Positions 45,354 to 52,407 of a stretch of 64,000 nt of DNA are shown piece after piece (position 1 is the stretch's first letter; every line of letters begins with the position of its first letter). This DNA comes from UBA2882 sp045542735 (GTDB taxonomy: Bacteria > Bacillota > Clostridia > Lachnospirales > Lachnospiraceae), in contig JAZQLQ010000015.1 in assembly GCA_045542735.1 (NCBI GenBank), positions 62,001 to 126,000 on the forward strand, given 5' to 3'. Under the pieces are notes generated by a model, which was given only the letters and a program-made list of their open reading frames with translations, made no database searches and was not told where the DNA came from. Position numbers and translations under genes: made by a program.

Positions 45354-45925
45354 AGGAGGGATGCGTACTGCAAGGAGAACACTAAGACCAATCTGGGGAT
45401 GTATAATGTGCTGGTGTTTGGTGAAAAGTATTTGGATGAAGATGGTTTGGAGGCAGGTCCCACTGGGTCTGTATACAAGGCTGAATGTGGCAAGTTGAAG
45501 GAGCAGAGACGGGATATTTTAGACTGGTGGCAAAATATCTGAAAATGTGCCGGTTGGGAAAAGTAGATGTCTTGGCTCATGAACAACAGGCAATCAAACA
45601 TGTTGAGGAGGTTTTAGACCTTTTCAGGGTATTCACTAAAGATGAGAGATACGAAGAACTGTTAACAGAAGAAATAAAAGGTATGGTAGAGAAAGGAGAA
45701 AAGGTGAATATGTGTATTGTATTGGATACTATAGAACAGAGAGGAATTGAGCGTGGAATCCAGATGGGGATTACGCAGGGAATATCTCAAGGAATATCTC
45801 AAGGAATATCTCAAGGACGCCTTGGACTGCTGAAAAAGTGGGTAGAGAAGGGAAGAATGACTATCGAAGAAGCAGCAGAAGAGATGGAAGTGACTGTGGC
45901 TGAGATGAAGGAAATGTTTGCGTAA
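45354..45925 (+). pseudogene. remnant of an Rpn-family (PD-(D/E)XK transposase-like) protein
   Basis: Two adjoining frames read like one broken protein. From 45360 a frame gives DAYCKENTKTNLGMYNVLVFG, with RRDIL near its end, and stops near 45542. The frame from 45485 to 45925 then continues with KYLKMCRLGKVDVL, LFRVFTKDERYEELLTEE, the GITQGISQG repeats and a final TIEEAAEEMEVTVAEMKEMF. The second half is typical of the C-terminal tail of Rpn/PD-(D/E)XK transposase-family proteins. The nuclease core is missing. So this is a 5'-truncated and frameshifted remnant. A 146-codon frame from 45485 may still be translated. Confidence 0.6.
45778..45817 (+). repeat. 12-base tandem repeat in the Rpn-like remnant
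   Basis: ATATCTCAAGGA is repeated three times in tandem with a partial preceding copy. It encodes GISQ repeats. The unit is a multiple of three, so copy number can change without frame shift, a frequent feature of Rpn-family tails. Confidence 0.75.
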
Positions 45926-45964
45926 TAAATTGTTTTGCAAAATAAAAGAAGTCTTTAGGAATGT

Positions 45965-45998
45965 AAAGGATCAAATGATAATTTGATCCTTTATTTAT
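45965..45998 (+). terminator. rho-independent terminator after the remnant
   Basis: AAAGGATCAAAT (45965-45976), loop GATA, ATTTGATCCTTT (45981-45992): a perfect 12-pair stem followed by ATTTAT. It separates the remnant from promoter element C. Confidence 0.75.
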
Positions 45999-46025
45999 GC
46001 TGGTCTTGGATATTTATACCAATTT

Positions 46026-46085
46026 TGTCGAAAAACTGTCTTTTTTTGACAACTGTCGTCGGAACAATATGATATGTGTTAAAAT
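46026..46085 (+). promoter_or_regulatory. Spo0A-box element C with -10, upstream of the orphan membrane protein
   Basis: 46026-46051 reads TGTCGAAAAA, C, TGTC, T, TTTTTTGACA, the third copy of the element. TAAAAT at 46080-46085 is again 28 bases after it and has TG one base before (extended -10). This copy also offers a normal promoter: TTGACA (46046-46051), 16 bases, TATGAT, so it may be less dependent on an activator. Confidence 0.65.
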
Positions 46086-46165
46086 TTTATATCATGCAAT
46101 AACTATATAGGAGGCAAAACGGTCATAAATCTATTATAAATTTATGATACATTAGAGTATAGGAG

Positions 46166-47368
46166 GTGTTTTTTATAGATATATTAAACCTTATTTTATC
46201 ATCAGCAGTTATTGTAGCAATTATCAACATGATAGTCCAAAACAAAAACAATAAATTACAGTACATAACTGCAGAAAGAAGTGAGTGGAGAAAAGAAATA
46301 AAGAAGTGTGCAATAGAATTAGAAAAGTGCTCTTCTTATGGAAAGAAATGCAAAAAAATATTTGCAAAATTAAAGGTTAATCTGAATAGTTATGGTTGTT
46401 GTGCTGATGGCGAATATCCGGAAGATGAGAAATTGGATATCTTGCAGGATCAACACATATGGAAAGAAATGCATAGTATAGAAACTGGTACAAAAGCATT
46501 TCAAACAGGAAAAAAACACATGCAGGAATACTTGTCACTACTTTTGAAATTTGACTGGGAACGTAGTAAAGAAGAGGTCAAGACGGATAATAATTTAATT
46601 GTATCAATTGTTTTATATTGGCTATCAATCGGTGTTGTATTACTCTTTCATAAAGACCTTTATGGAGAGGATAATACGTTAAATCTGGGATTGATATTAG
46701 CACATGTAATTATTTTTATGCCTTCATTTATGTTCTTGTGGGGGATACGATTTATTGATGCTGTTAAGAGCATAAGAAAGGCTAAATGGTACAAAATGAC
46801 ATCTGTATGGTTAATATTTTGGATGATAGGCATGCTTTCGTTTGTGTTGTTTTATATAGTGACAATTTTAGAAATCCAACATTGGATTGCATGGATTGGC
46901 GGTGCAATAGGCTTTTTGCTTTTCATAATGTCATTTTCTTTAATGGCAGATTCCACGGCGGAAAAAAAACGAAGATATATGAAATATGAAAATGCACTTA
47001 TCAAAGCTATGTCCTCTGAGGAACAGTTTATGCTCTATCTGTATAAAGCAACCGTAAGAGAATTGATTATAGAAGACCGGTTTCAGAAATTCAATATTAT
47101 GGTTGATTGGACATATTTACATAATGCTTCTAAACAGGTGGATAGATTGCTTAATGAAATTAGAAAGAAGGAAAAGGATAATGTTCCGTGGGAAGATTAT
47201 ATTCATTGGAGAAGTAAAGTGCGGTATCACATATGCCACGCATTAAAGAAAGCGGACTCCTTGGAAGAATTTGTGCTAAGACGTCCTCAAAGTCTCAAAC
47301 CAATTTTAAAGTATAAGCAGGAATTTTATGTAGGATATTGGGCTATGTTGAGAATACAGATTGATTAA
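46166..47368 (+). CDS. orphan multi-pass membrane protein
   Basis: 400 residues. One N-terminal helix (~5-25), a charged helical segment, then four helices between ~150 and ~265 (IVSIVLYWLSIGVVLLF, LGLILAHVIIFMPSFMFLW, VWLIFWMIGMLSFVLFYIV, IGGAIGFLLFIMSFSLMA), and a cytoplasmic C-terminus rich in Lys, Arg and Trp. No family is recognised. The start is odd: GTG 46166 overlaps AGGAGG (46161-46166), and the codon at the proper distance is ATA (46175), not ATG. It stands alone under Spo0A-box element C. Confidence 0.6.
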   Translation: MFFIDILNLILSSAVIVAIINMIVQNKNNKLQYITAERSEWRKEIKKCAIELEKCSSYGKKCKKIFAKLKVNLNSYGCCADGEYPEDEKLDILQDQHIWKEMHSIETGTKAFQTGKKHMQEYLSLLLKFDWERSKEEVKTDNNLIVSIVLYWLSIGVVLLFHKDLYGEDNTLNLGLILAHVIIFMPSFMFLWGIRFIDAVKSIRKAKWYKMTSVWLIFWMIGMLSFVLFYIVTILEIQHWIAWIGGAIGFLLFIMSFSLMADSTAEKKRRYMKYENALIKAMSSEEQFMLYLYKATVRELIIEDRFQKFNIMVDWTYLHNASKQVDRLLNEIRKKEKDNVPWEDYIHWRSKVRYHICHALKKADSLEEFVLRRPQSLKPILKYKQEFYVGYWAMLRIQID

Positions 47369-47763
47369 GTAAAGTGTATATTGAAAATAAATTTAAAGTG
47401 AATTCAGCGGGTGACAAAAATACACAGAAAATATTTTGCATATTTTGTCGAAAAAGTATAATGCAATTGCTACACTATAAATATGAAATTAAAGGTGGAA
47501 CATACACATACTTTTTTATTATTTGGTCGGGAAGTGGCGGTCAAAATCTTTATTGTGCAGTTAAAGGATATGTTTTCTGCATTTATAAAGAAAAAGAACC
47601 GCATACCAAATTTGGTATGCAGCTCTTTTGGAGCACACTATATATACCCCTTTCACACAATTATAGTGTAATCCTTATAAGGGAATGATTCAACAGATAT
47701 TGGTCGTGAAAAATCGACAAAATTTTTCTCGTGATATGAAAAGAAATGTGTTATAATACATAT
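47369..47763 (+). promoter_or_regulatory. intergenic region with single Spo0A-type boxes
   Basis: No convincing gene lies here; open frames at 47374 and 47483 run through a terminator and lack good ribosome sites. A perfect TGTCGAA box at 47446-47452 is followed by TATAAT at 47457-47462 but lacks the rest of the 26-base element. A reverse-strand near-match (TGTCGAT, 47713-47719) lies about 33 bases before the -10 of the candidate small RNA. These single boxes are weaker evidence than elements A to C. Confidence 0.4.
47594..47630 (+). terminator. terminator with perfect 20-base palindrome
   Basis: GCATACCAAA then TTTGGTATGC (47601-47620) is a perfect palindrome. AAAGA on the left and TCTTTT on the right extend the stem and supply the T run. 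A related hairpin ends the regulator operon at 48644-48687. Confidence 0.65.
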
Positions 47764-47844
47764 GGGCATTTGCAAATGCCTAGAAGAATAGAGAAGTCCC
47801 TAATCCGTGCACAGTAAAATGGGACTTTCTATTCTTCTTTTTTT
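47752..47844 (+). ncRNA. candidate two-hairpin small RNA or leader attenuator
   Basis: An extended -10, TG-T-TATAAT (TATAAT at 47752-47757), predicts a transcript start near 47764. The RNA would begin with a perfect 16-base palindrome (47765-47780, GGCATTTG/CAAATGCC). It ends with a long stem made of AGAAGAATAG...AGTCCC (47782-47800) and GGGACT...CTATTCTTCT (47821-47838), an 18-pair stem with a one-base bulge and 20-base loop. Seven T follow to 47844. So an ~80-base RNA with promoter and terminator is well supported. It lies in front of the XRE/Spo0A-C operon and could act in trans or attenuate that operon. Confidence 0.6.
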
Positions 47845-47845
47845 G

Positions 47846-47956
47846 TATGTAACTATTTACAACATATACCAAAATAAAATAATATAATGTACATATATGT
47901 AACTTACATTTAGTTGTAAAATATGATATTTTTCTTAAGATAAAGGAGAGAGTACT
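47846..47956 (+). promoter_or_regulatory. promoter/operator region of the regulator operon
   Basis: TATAAT at 47883-47888 is a candidate -10 without a good -35. Downstream, ATGTAACTTACAT (47897-47909) is a perfect palindrome with a central C. A related ATGTAAC half site lies near 47848 and a GTTGTAAA half site near 47914. Such sites are plausible operators for the XRE-type protein encoded next, by autoregulation. This is inferred from position and symmetry. Confidence 0.4.
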
Positions 47957-48175
47957 ATGATATCATTTGAACCGTTTTGGAGACAGATGAAAGAGAAAAA
48001 CATCACAACCTATGATTTGGAAAATGAGTATAATCTAAATCCGGCAGAAATACACAGATTGAAAATGGGTCACAACTTTACGCTTAATAGTATTAATCGT
48101 TATTGTAAAATCTTTCAATGCAAGATTGAAGAGATTATCAGTTTTGTGCCGGATGAGGTGGGGGAACAAGCATAA
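47957..48175 (+). CDS. small XRE-family helix-turn-helix regulator
   Basis: 72 residues forming a Cro/CI-type HTH: FWRQMKEKNITTYDLENEYNLNPAEIHRLKMG includes the two recognition helices and ends with FQCKIEEIISFVPDE. It lacks any effector domain. AAAGGAGAG precedes the ATG. It is followed 49 bases later by the Spo0A-C-like gene, so the two probably form an operon. A palindromic operator candidate lies just upstream. Confidence 0.8.
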   Translation: MISFEPFWRQMKEKNITTYDLENEYNLNPAEIHRLKMGHNFTLNSINRYCKIFQCKIEEIISFVPDEVGEQA

Positions 48176-48224
48176 TTAATCTGTTGTATATATGCCGGAA
48201 ATAATATGACAATGGAGAAAAGCA

Positions 48225-48644
48225 ATGGATTACCAGGTACAGGTTAAGGGGATTCTGAAGGAACTGGGAATGTATAAGATGTACAAAGGATGTGCGTACA
48301 TCGTTTCATGTATTGAATACATTAAGCAGAATGAAAAAGCTTTTTTACCAATGACAAAGATTTTGTATGTGGATGTAGCAAAAGAACATAATACATCCGG
48401 ACGTTGTGTGGAAAGGGATATGAGAAATGTGATTACTGCCATTTGGCAGAAAGGAGCCAATGAAACTCTGATGCGGGAGATATTTGGTGAATGTAATCTT
48501 GCCAAGAGACCTACCAATATGGAGTTTTTAATGCTTTTATATAATCACATTAAGTATAACATGGACACAAGTGAAGAGATAGTGTGTCCGTTTTCCGGGA
48601 TGAAGTGCAGACGCTGCAGTGAATTTGCAAAGCATATTGGATGA
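48225..48644 (+). CDS. stand-alone Spo0A C-terminal DNA-binding domain protein
   Basis: 139 residues aligning with the Spo0A effector domain (sigma-A-interacting and 0A-box-binding): KGILKELGMYKMYKGCAYIVSCI, LPMTKILYVDVAKEHNTSG, the recognition helix CVERDMRNVI (~61-70, matching SRVERAIRHAI with the DNA-contacting Glu-Arg and Arg kept), IWQKGANETLMREIFGE and KRPTNMEFLMLL. No receiver domain is present, so it cannot be phosphorylated like Spo0A. A Cys-rich tail (C121, C128, C131) is absent from Spo0A. The same island has three perfect Spo0A-box elements, its likely targets. Start ATG has GGAGAAAAGC upstream. Confidence 0.88.
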   Translation: MDYQVQVKGILKELGMYKMYKGCAYIVSCIEYIKQNEKAFLPMTKILYVDVAKEHNTSGRCVERDMRNVITAIWQKGANETLMREIFGECNLAKRPTNMEFLMLLYNHIKYNMDTSEEIVCPFSGMKCRRCSEFAKHIG

Positions 48645-48687
48645 GAGAAGGGGATGTATATCAAATTGGGTATGCATCTCTTTTTCG
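48644..48687 (+). terminator. terminator of the regulator operon
   Basis: AGAGA...GGATGTATA (48644-48660) pairs imperfectly with TATGCATCTCT (48671-48681) around TCAAATTGGG, followed by TTTTT. It resembles the palindrome at 47601-47620 (shared GGTATGC-type right arm) and marks the right edge of the island. Confidence 0.6.
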
Positions 48688-48688
48688 A

Positions 48689-48717
48689 TTGCTATTTTGA
48701 ACTCTTGTGATTATAAT
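48689..48717 (+). promoter_or_regulatory. promoter of the right-hand glycan operon
   Basis: TTGCTA (48689-48694), 17 bases, TATAAT (48712-48717). The predicted transcript starts near 48724. This makes ATG 48754 the first usable start of the glycosyltransferase gene. Confidence 0.6.
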
Positions 48718-48753
48718 AAAATGGAGTTTATAAAGAGGTGCAAGGGTATAGAT

Positions 48754-50760
48754 ATGTCCAATCCGTTGAAAAAAATAATCTTTGATTACCAATTAAATAA
48801 ATGTCACAAAAACTATGCACAGACAACAAAGTATCTGAGCGATCCCTATGCCTTGTGGATAAAAGAAAATGAGGCAGGTAAAAAAAGGATGGTTCTTTCC
48901 GATGATTGGTTTGTGCTTTCTTTGTGTGATGGGGAAGTAGTCATGCCTACAACAGAGTACCGTGCATTATTTAAGCCGGACTCTGACGCCGGTCTGATTT
49001 ATGCTGATGAAGATATTATGGATGTCAATACGCATGCCCGTTATGGTGCGTGGTTTAAGCCGGATTATAGTCCCAATACATTATTATCTTTTTTTTATAT
49101 GGGAAGTGTAATCTTTATCAACCGTAAATTGGCAAAGGAAGCTTATGCAACTTTTGTTCCTGCGTTACCGGATGATGAAAGTAGTGATAGACAAAAGGCG
49201 TATGATTTCATTTTATATTACACAGAGTTTTTGCAAAAGAAAAGCAAAGCTATTGTCCATATTCCGGAAGTACTCTTTCATGGTGTGGGCGAGGACTATC
49301 AACCCGAAGACCCCAAGAAGCCGGAAGTAGTAAACAAAGCAGCATATTGGGGCTATGAGGCAGAATACGATGCGTGTAAGCAGGCGGCTTTTGAGCGTCG
49401 TGGTATACGGGCGGAAATGAAGGAAGTGATGCATGCAGATACCGTGTATCATATCCCGGAATATGTGCCCTATGTAGATGCGGCAAATGCACCGAAGGTG
49501 TCTGTTGTAATTCCCTCCAAAGATAATGTTGGGGTCTTGACAACTTGTATCAGTAGCCTGTGCCAAAAAACGGCATATCCCAATTATGAAATTATTTTGG
49601 TGGATAATGGCAGTAGTGAAGAGAATCGGGAAAAGATTGCCGGTTTGCAAAAACAGTATGACTTTGCATATATTTATGAACCTATGTCCTTTAACTTCTC
49701 TAAGATGTGCAATCTGGGTGTGGCAAAAGCTACGGGAGAGTATATTCTGTTATTAAATGATGATATGGAAATTCTTCATGCGGACTGGTTGGATATCTTG
49801 GTTGGACAGGCTTCTGTAGAAGGTGTGGGAGCAGTCGGTGCCAAGCTTTTATATCCAAATACGGATATTATCCAGCATGCAGGTATCACAAATTTATGGG
49901 TTGGTCCGGCTCATAAACTGTTGAAAGAACATGATGAACCGTACGATTATTATTATGGAAGAAATGTGCTTCCTTACGATATGATTGGTGTGACAGCTGC
50001 TTGTTTGTTAGTTTCCAAAGATAAATATCAGGAAGTTGGCAGTTTTTGTGAAGATATTGCTGTATCTTATAACGATGTGGATTTTTGCTTTGCTTTACAT
50101 GATTGCGGCTATCACAATGTGATACGTAATGATGTCGTATTATACCATCATGAGTCTTTGAGTCGTGGTGATGATGCTATGTCAGAGGAAAAGTGGGATC
50201 GTTTGTTACATGAAAAAGATATTGTGTATGACAGACATCCACATTTGCAGGGGAAAGATCCCTACCATAATCCCAATCTGGCCGGATTTAAAAGTAAGAA
50301 CTTCTGTAGTTATTTATATCCGTATGAGCAGAGGAATGCGTATAATGCCGTTGAGTCATTTGGCGGAGAGATCCGGCCGGAATGGCACAACAATTGCCTG
50401 ACTGTGACGTTGGAGCACGTCCGGCTTGAGCGCAAACTGGATTTAAAAGATGAAAGGGATATCTATTGGCTGGAAGGCTGGGCATATGTATTAAATATGG
50501 ACAGTAGCCGCTATCAAAGAAAGATCATACTGATTGATAGTAATGAACAGAAATATGAAGTAATGCCGCATGACCGATATAGGCAGGACGTGGTAGATAT
50601 ATTGCCTGAACAGGTTAATGTGGGGATTTCAGGCTTTAGTTGTCGCATTAAGCGAGAGGATCTGCATCCGGGAGAGTATCGTGTGGCATTGCTCTACAAA
50701 GACAGATGCTCCCGTCAACGTTTGTATAAAGAGTGTGAAAAGAAGTTAGTGGTGGAATGA
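48754..50760 (+). CDS. GT2 rhamnosyltransferase-like protein with degenerate first domain
   Basis: 668 residues. Residues ~1-210 look like the second half of a GT2 domain whose N-terminal nucleotide site is missing (LIYADEDIMD, WFKPDYSPNTLLSF). Residues ~245-510 form an intact GT2: KVSVVIPSKDNVGVL, LLNDDMEIL as the DxD region, NDVDFCFALHDCGY. After ~545 a beta domain (DIYWLEGWAYVL, ISGFSCRIKREDL) may bind glycan. It is homologous to the proteins at 106 and 58884. Start: frames reach back to 48619, but the promoter at 48689-48717 and AAGGG favour ATG 48754. Confidence 0.82.
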   Translation: MSNPLKKIIFDYQLNKCHKNYAQTTKYLSDPYALWIKENEAGKKRMVLSDDWFVLSLCDGEVVMPTTEYRALFKPDSDAGLIYADEDIMDVNTHARYGAWFKPDYSPNTLLSFFYMGSVIFINRKLAKEAYATFVPALPDDESSDRQKAYDFILYYTEFLQKKSKAIVHIPEVLFHGVGEDYQPEDPKKPEVVNKAAYWGYEAEYDACKQAAFERRGIRAEMKEVMHADTVYHIPEYVPYVDAANAPKVSVVIPSKDNVGVLTTCISSLCQKTAYPNYEIILVDNGSSEENREKIAGLQKQYDFAYIYEPMSFNFSKMCNLGVAKATGEYILLLNDDMEILHADWLDILVGQASVEGVGAVGAKLLYPNTDIIQHAGITNLWVGPAHKLLKEHDEPYDYYYGRNVLPYDMIGVTAACLLVSKDKYQEVGSFCEDIAVSYNDVDFCFALHDCGYHNVIRNDVVLYHHESLSRGDDAMSEEKWDRLLHEKDIVYDRHPHLQGKDPYHNPNLAGFKSKNFCSYLYPYEQRNAYNAVESFGGEIRPEWHNNCLTVTLEHVRLERKLDLKDERDIYWLEGWAYVLNMDSSRYQRKIILIDSNEQKYEVMPHDRYRQDVVDILPEQVNVGISGFSCRIKREDLHPGEYRVALLYKDRCSRQRLYKECEKKLVVE

Positions 50761-51629
50761 TTATGAGAAACGTATTCATGACAATTGTTCTCGGATTTAT
50801 TTTGAATATGGCTGTGTTTGTAAGTATGGTGCATACCATGGCAGCACAGATGCAGGCTCCGGGGATGCTACCGGTAAAAGTAGTGTTGATATTGTGTGTG
50901 GTTGAAGTGATTGCCTTTCTTACAATATACATTGTTCGTTATATGAAGGCAGGAAAAGCCATAAAGCCGCTCGGGTGCTCTGTTGTGGCGAATATGAAAA
51001 AGGATTATAAGCAGATTTTGGTATTGGTGTGTGCAGGTGTGATTTTCTTATGTGCGGCTACCGCATATCTGCGATTTGTTCCGGTGGAGGCGGTCACTAT
51101 GATGGCTGACATTAACCGCATCGATCTCTTTGGGGTGATGAATGATAATCCCATTACCATGATGGCATATTATATCAAGTCTTTGAGTGGTATTTCGCAG
51201 GCAAATGCTGTTTGTGTAGTGGTACCTTTAATTTGTTATCTGCCGGTGGTATGTGCACTGTGGGAAGTGGCAACTGCATTGTATGCAGAGGATGCCCAAA
51301 AGAGAAACTTGTGTTTCCTGGCGGAAGCCATCCTTGTATTGTTTGGCAATTGTATGTATTCCATGACCGGTATCATCGGAAGTGGTTTGCTTAGTATGAC
51401 CAATATTCTTTTGGCCGTTTCCTTGCCGGTGGTGTTTGCATTATGCCTTCGGATATATCATGCAACGAAAAAGGATGTTATACATTTGTCAGCTGTAGGA
51501 GCAGCGATATTGGTATGCCTGTATATTCTTAATGTGACTGCATTTGTTTTAACGGCGATGACTGCATTTATATTTGCTTTACTTATGATTGGAAGGAGGT
51601 ATCTGCCATGGCTGAAATCTTCCAATTAA
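50757..51629 (+). CDS. membrane protein, N-terminal half of a second split GT-C-like pair
   Basis: 290 residues with about eight helices. After the third helix the loop ADINRIDLFGVMND and then YYIKSLSGISQANAVCVVVPLICYL match the layout of the 31708 gene (loop with acidic residues, then Y/W-F-I-x-x-L-x-x-I). It ends inside a frame that overlaps the next gene by 22 bases. The overlap is in another frame, so the two halves are separate translations. Likely start ATG 50757 or 50763. Confidence 0.6.
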   Translation: MIMRNVFMTIVLGFILNMAVFVSMVHTMAAQMQAPGMLPVKVVLILCVVEVIAFLTIYIVRYMKAGKAIKPLGCSVVANMKKDYKQILVLVCAGVIFLCAATAYLRFVPVEAVTMMADINRIDLFGVMNDNPITMMAYYIKSLSGISQANAVCVVVPLICYLPVVCALWEVATALYAEDAQKRNLCFLAEAILVLFGNCMYSMTGIIGSGLLSMTNILLAVSLPVVFALCLRIYHATKKDVIHLSAVGAAILVCLYILNVTAFVLTAMTAFIFALLMIGRRYLPWLKSSN

Positions 51630-52393
51630 TCAAGAGTAGCTGGGAGTCTGTCAATGCATCGGGACAGTATATGGGACTGTTTTTGGTTGCGTTTATTTTC
51701 CTGTTTGTAGTGGATAATAAAAAGAACCGGATTTTGTTTGCTTATTGTCTGTTGGCGTTGATCCTGGTATTCAATCCTTTTACGGCAAATAATTTATTGA
51801 CCTTCTATTTGCCGGAAAACTCTTATTGGTATGCGTTTTTATTGCTACCTGTGCTTCCGGTTTGTTCCTATACCTGTGTGGAAGCAGTTTCCTTACAGGA
51901 AAAGAAAAAGGATAAGTGGATTGTCTTTGTGGCATTGGCTCTCATTGCCGGTGTAGCAGGCAGTTTTATGAATGACAATGCCTCTGTAAGTCCGGTAGAA
52001 AACCGTGCATATATTTCGCAGGAATATCTGGATATGTTTTCGGAAATGAATATAGAAGGAGAACCGGTGGTGCTATTGGCAAACGATGATATCATGGAAA
52101 GTGCCAGAGCTTATAGTGCCAATATCGGCTTGCCATATGAAGTGACATTGATCAATCAGCCCAAGGCAGTTGTTGAGCAGTTTTATAGTGCTAATCTGGT
52201 GCTGGTACATGGACAAATGCAAAATCCCATGAACTGCTTGGGTAATGTTACGGCAACAGCCAGAGCATATCAGTGCAACTATCTGATTCTTCCCATAGAG
52301 GCAGATGACCGTGCTGCGATGGAACATGGTGGCTATGAAGTTTTGCTTGAAACAGAAAAATATGTGTTGTATCATGATGAAGAGATGTACTGA
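51608..52393 (+). CDS. membrane protein, C-terminal half of the second split pair
   Basis: 261 residues. Four helices in ~20-125 (including LILVFNPFTANNLL) precede an extracytoplasmic alpha/beta domain (~130-258, YLILPIEADD, GGYEVLLETEKYVLYH). The layout matches residues 1-250 of the 32758 gene, whose domain ends in YVVVPKI and EAQNYLVYE. A perfect AAGGAGG lies eight bases before the ATG. The recurring split supports two subunits of one membrane enzyme. Function unknown; sugar transfer is suspected because a lipid-sugar synthase-like GT2 follows. Confidence 0.6.
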   Translation: MAEIFQLIKSSWESVNASGQYMGLFLVAFIFLFVVDNKKNRILFAYCLLALILVFNPFTANNLLTFYLPENSYWYAFLLLPVLPVCSYTCVEAVSLQEKKKDKWIVFVALALIAGVAGSFMNDNASVSPVENRAYISQEYLDMFSEMNIEGEPVVLLANDDIMESARAYSANIGLPYEVTLINQPKAVVEQFYSANLVLVHGQMQNPMNCLGNVTATARAYQCNYLILPIEADDRAAMEHGGYEVLLETEKYVLYHDEEMY

Positions 52394-52407
52394 CACAGGA
52401 GAAAAAC

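Noticed and set aside
45778..45817. Short tandem repeat considered as a CRISPR remnant
   Set aside because: The 12-base units are contiguous without spacers, in frame and encode a known low-complexity tail.
47446..47462. Perfect TGTCGAA box followed by TATAAT considered as a full element
   Set aside because: The remaining 19 bases of the element and the spacing to a -10 are not conserved and no gene starts after it.
47483..47671. 62-codon open frame
   Set aside because: It also reads through the terminator hairpin at 47601-47620 and has no clear ribosome site; a short peptide here cannot be fully excluded.
47374..47688. 104-codon open frame
   Set aside because: It runs across a Spo0A-type box, a TATAAT and a perfect terminator palindrome and has no ribosome site or recognisable composition.
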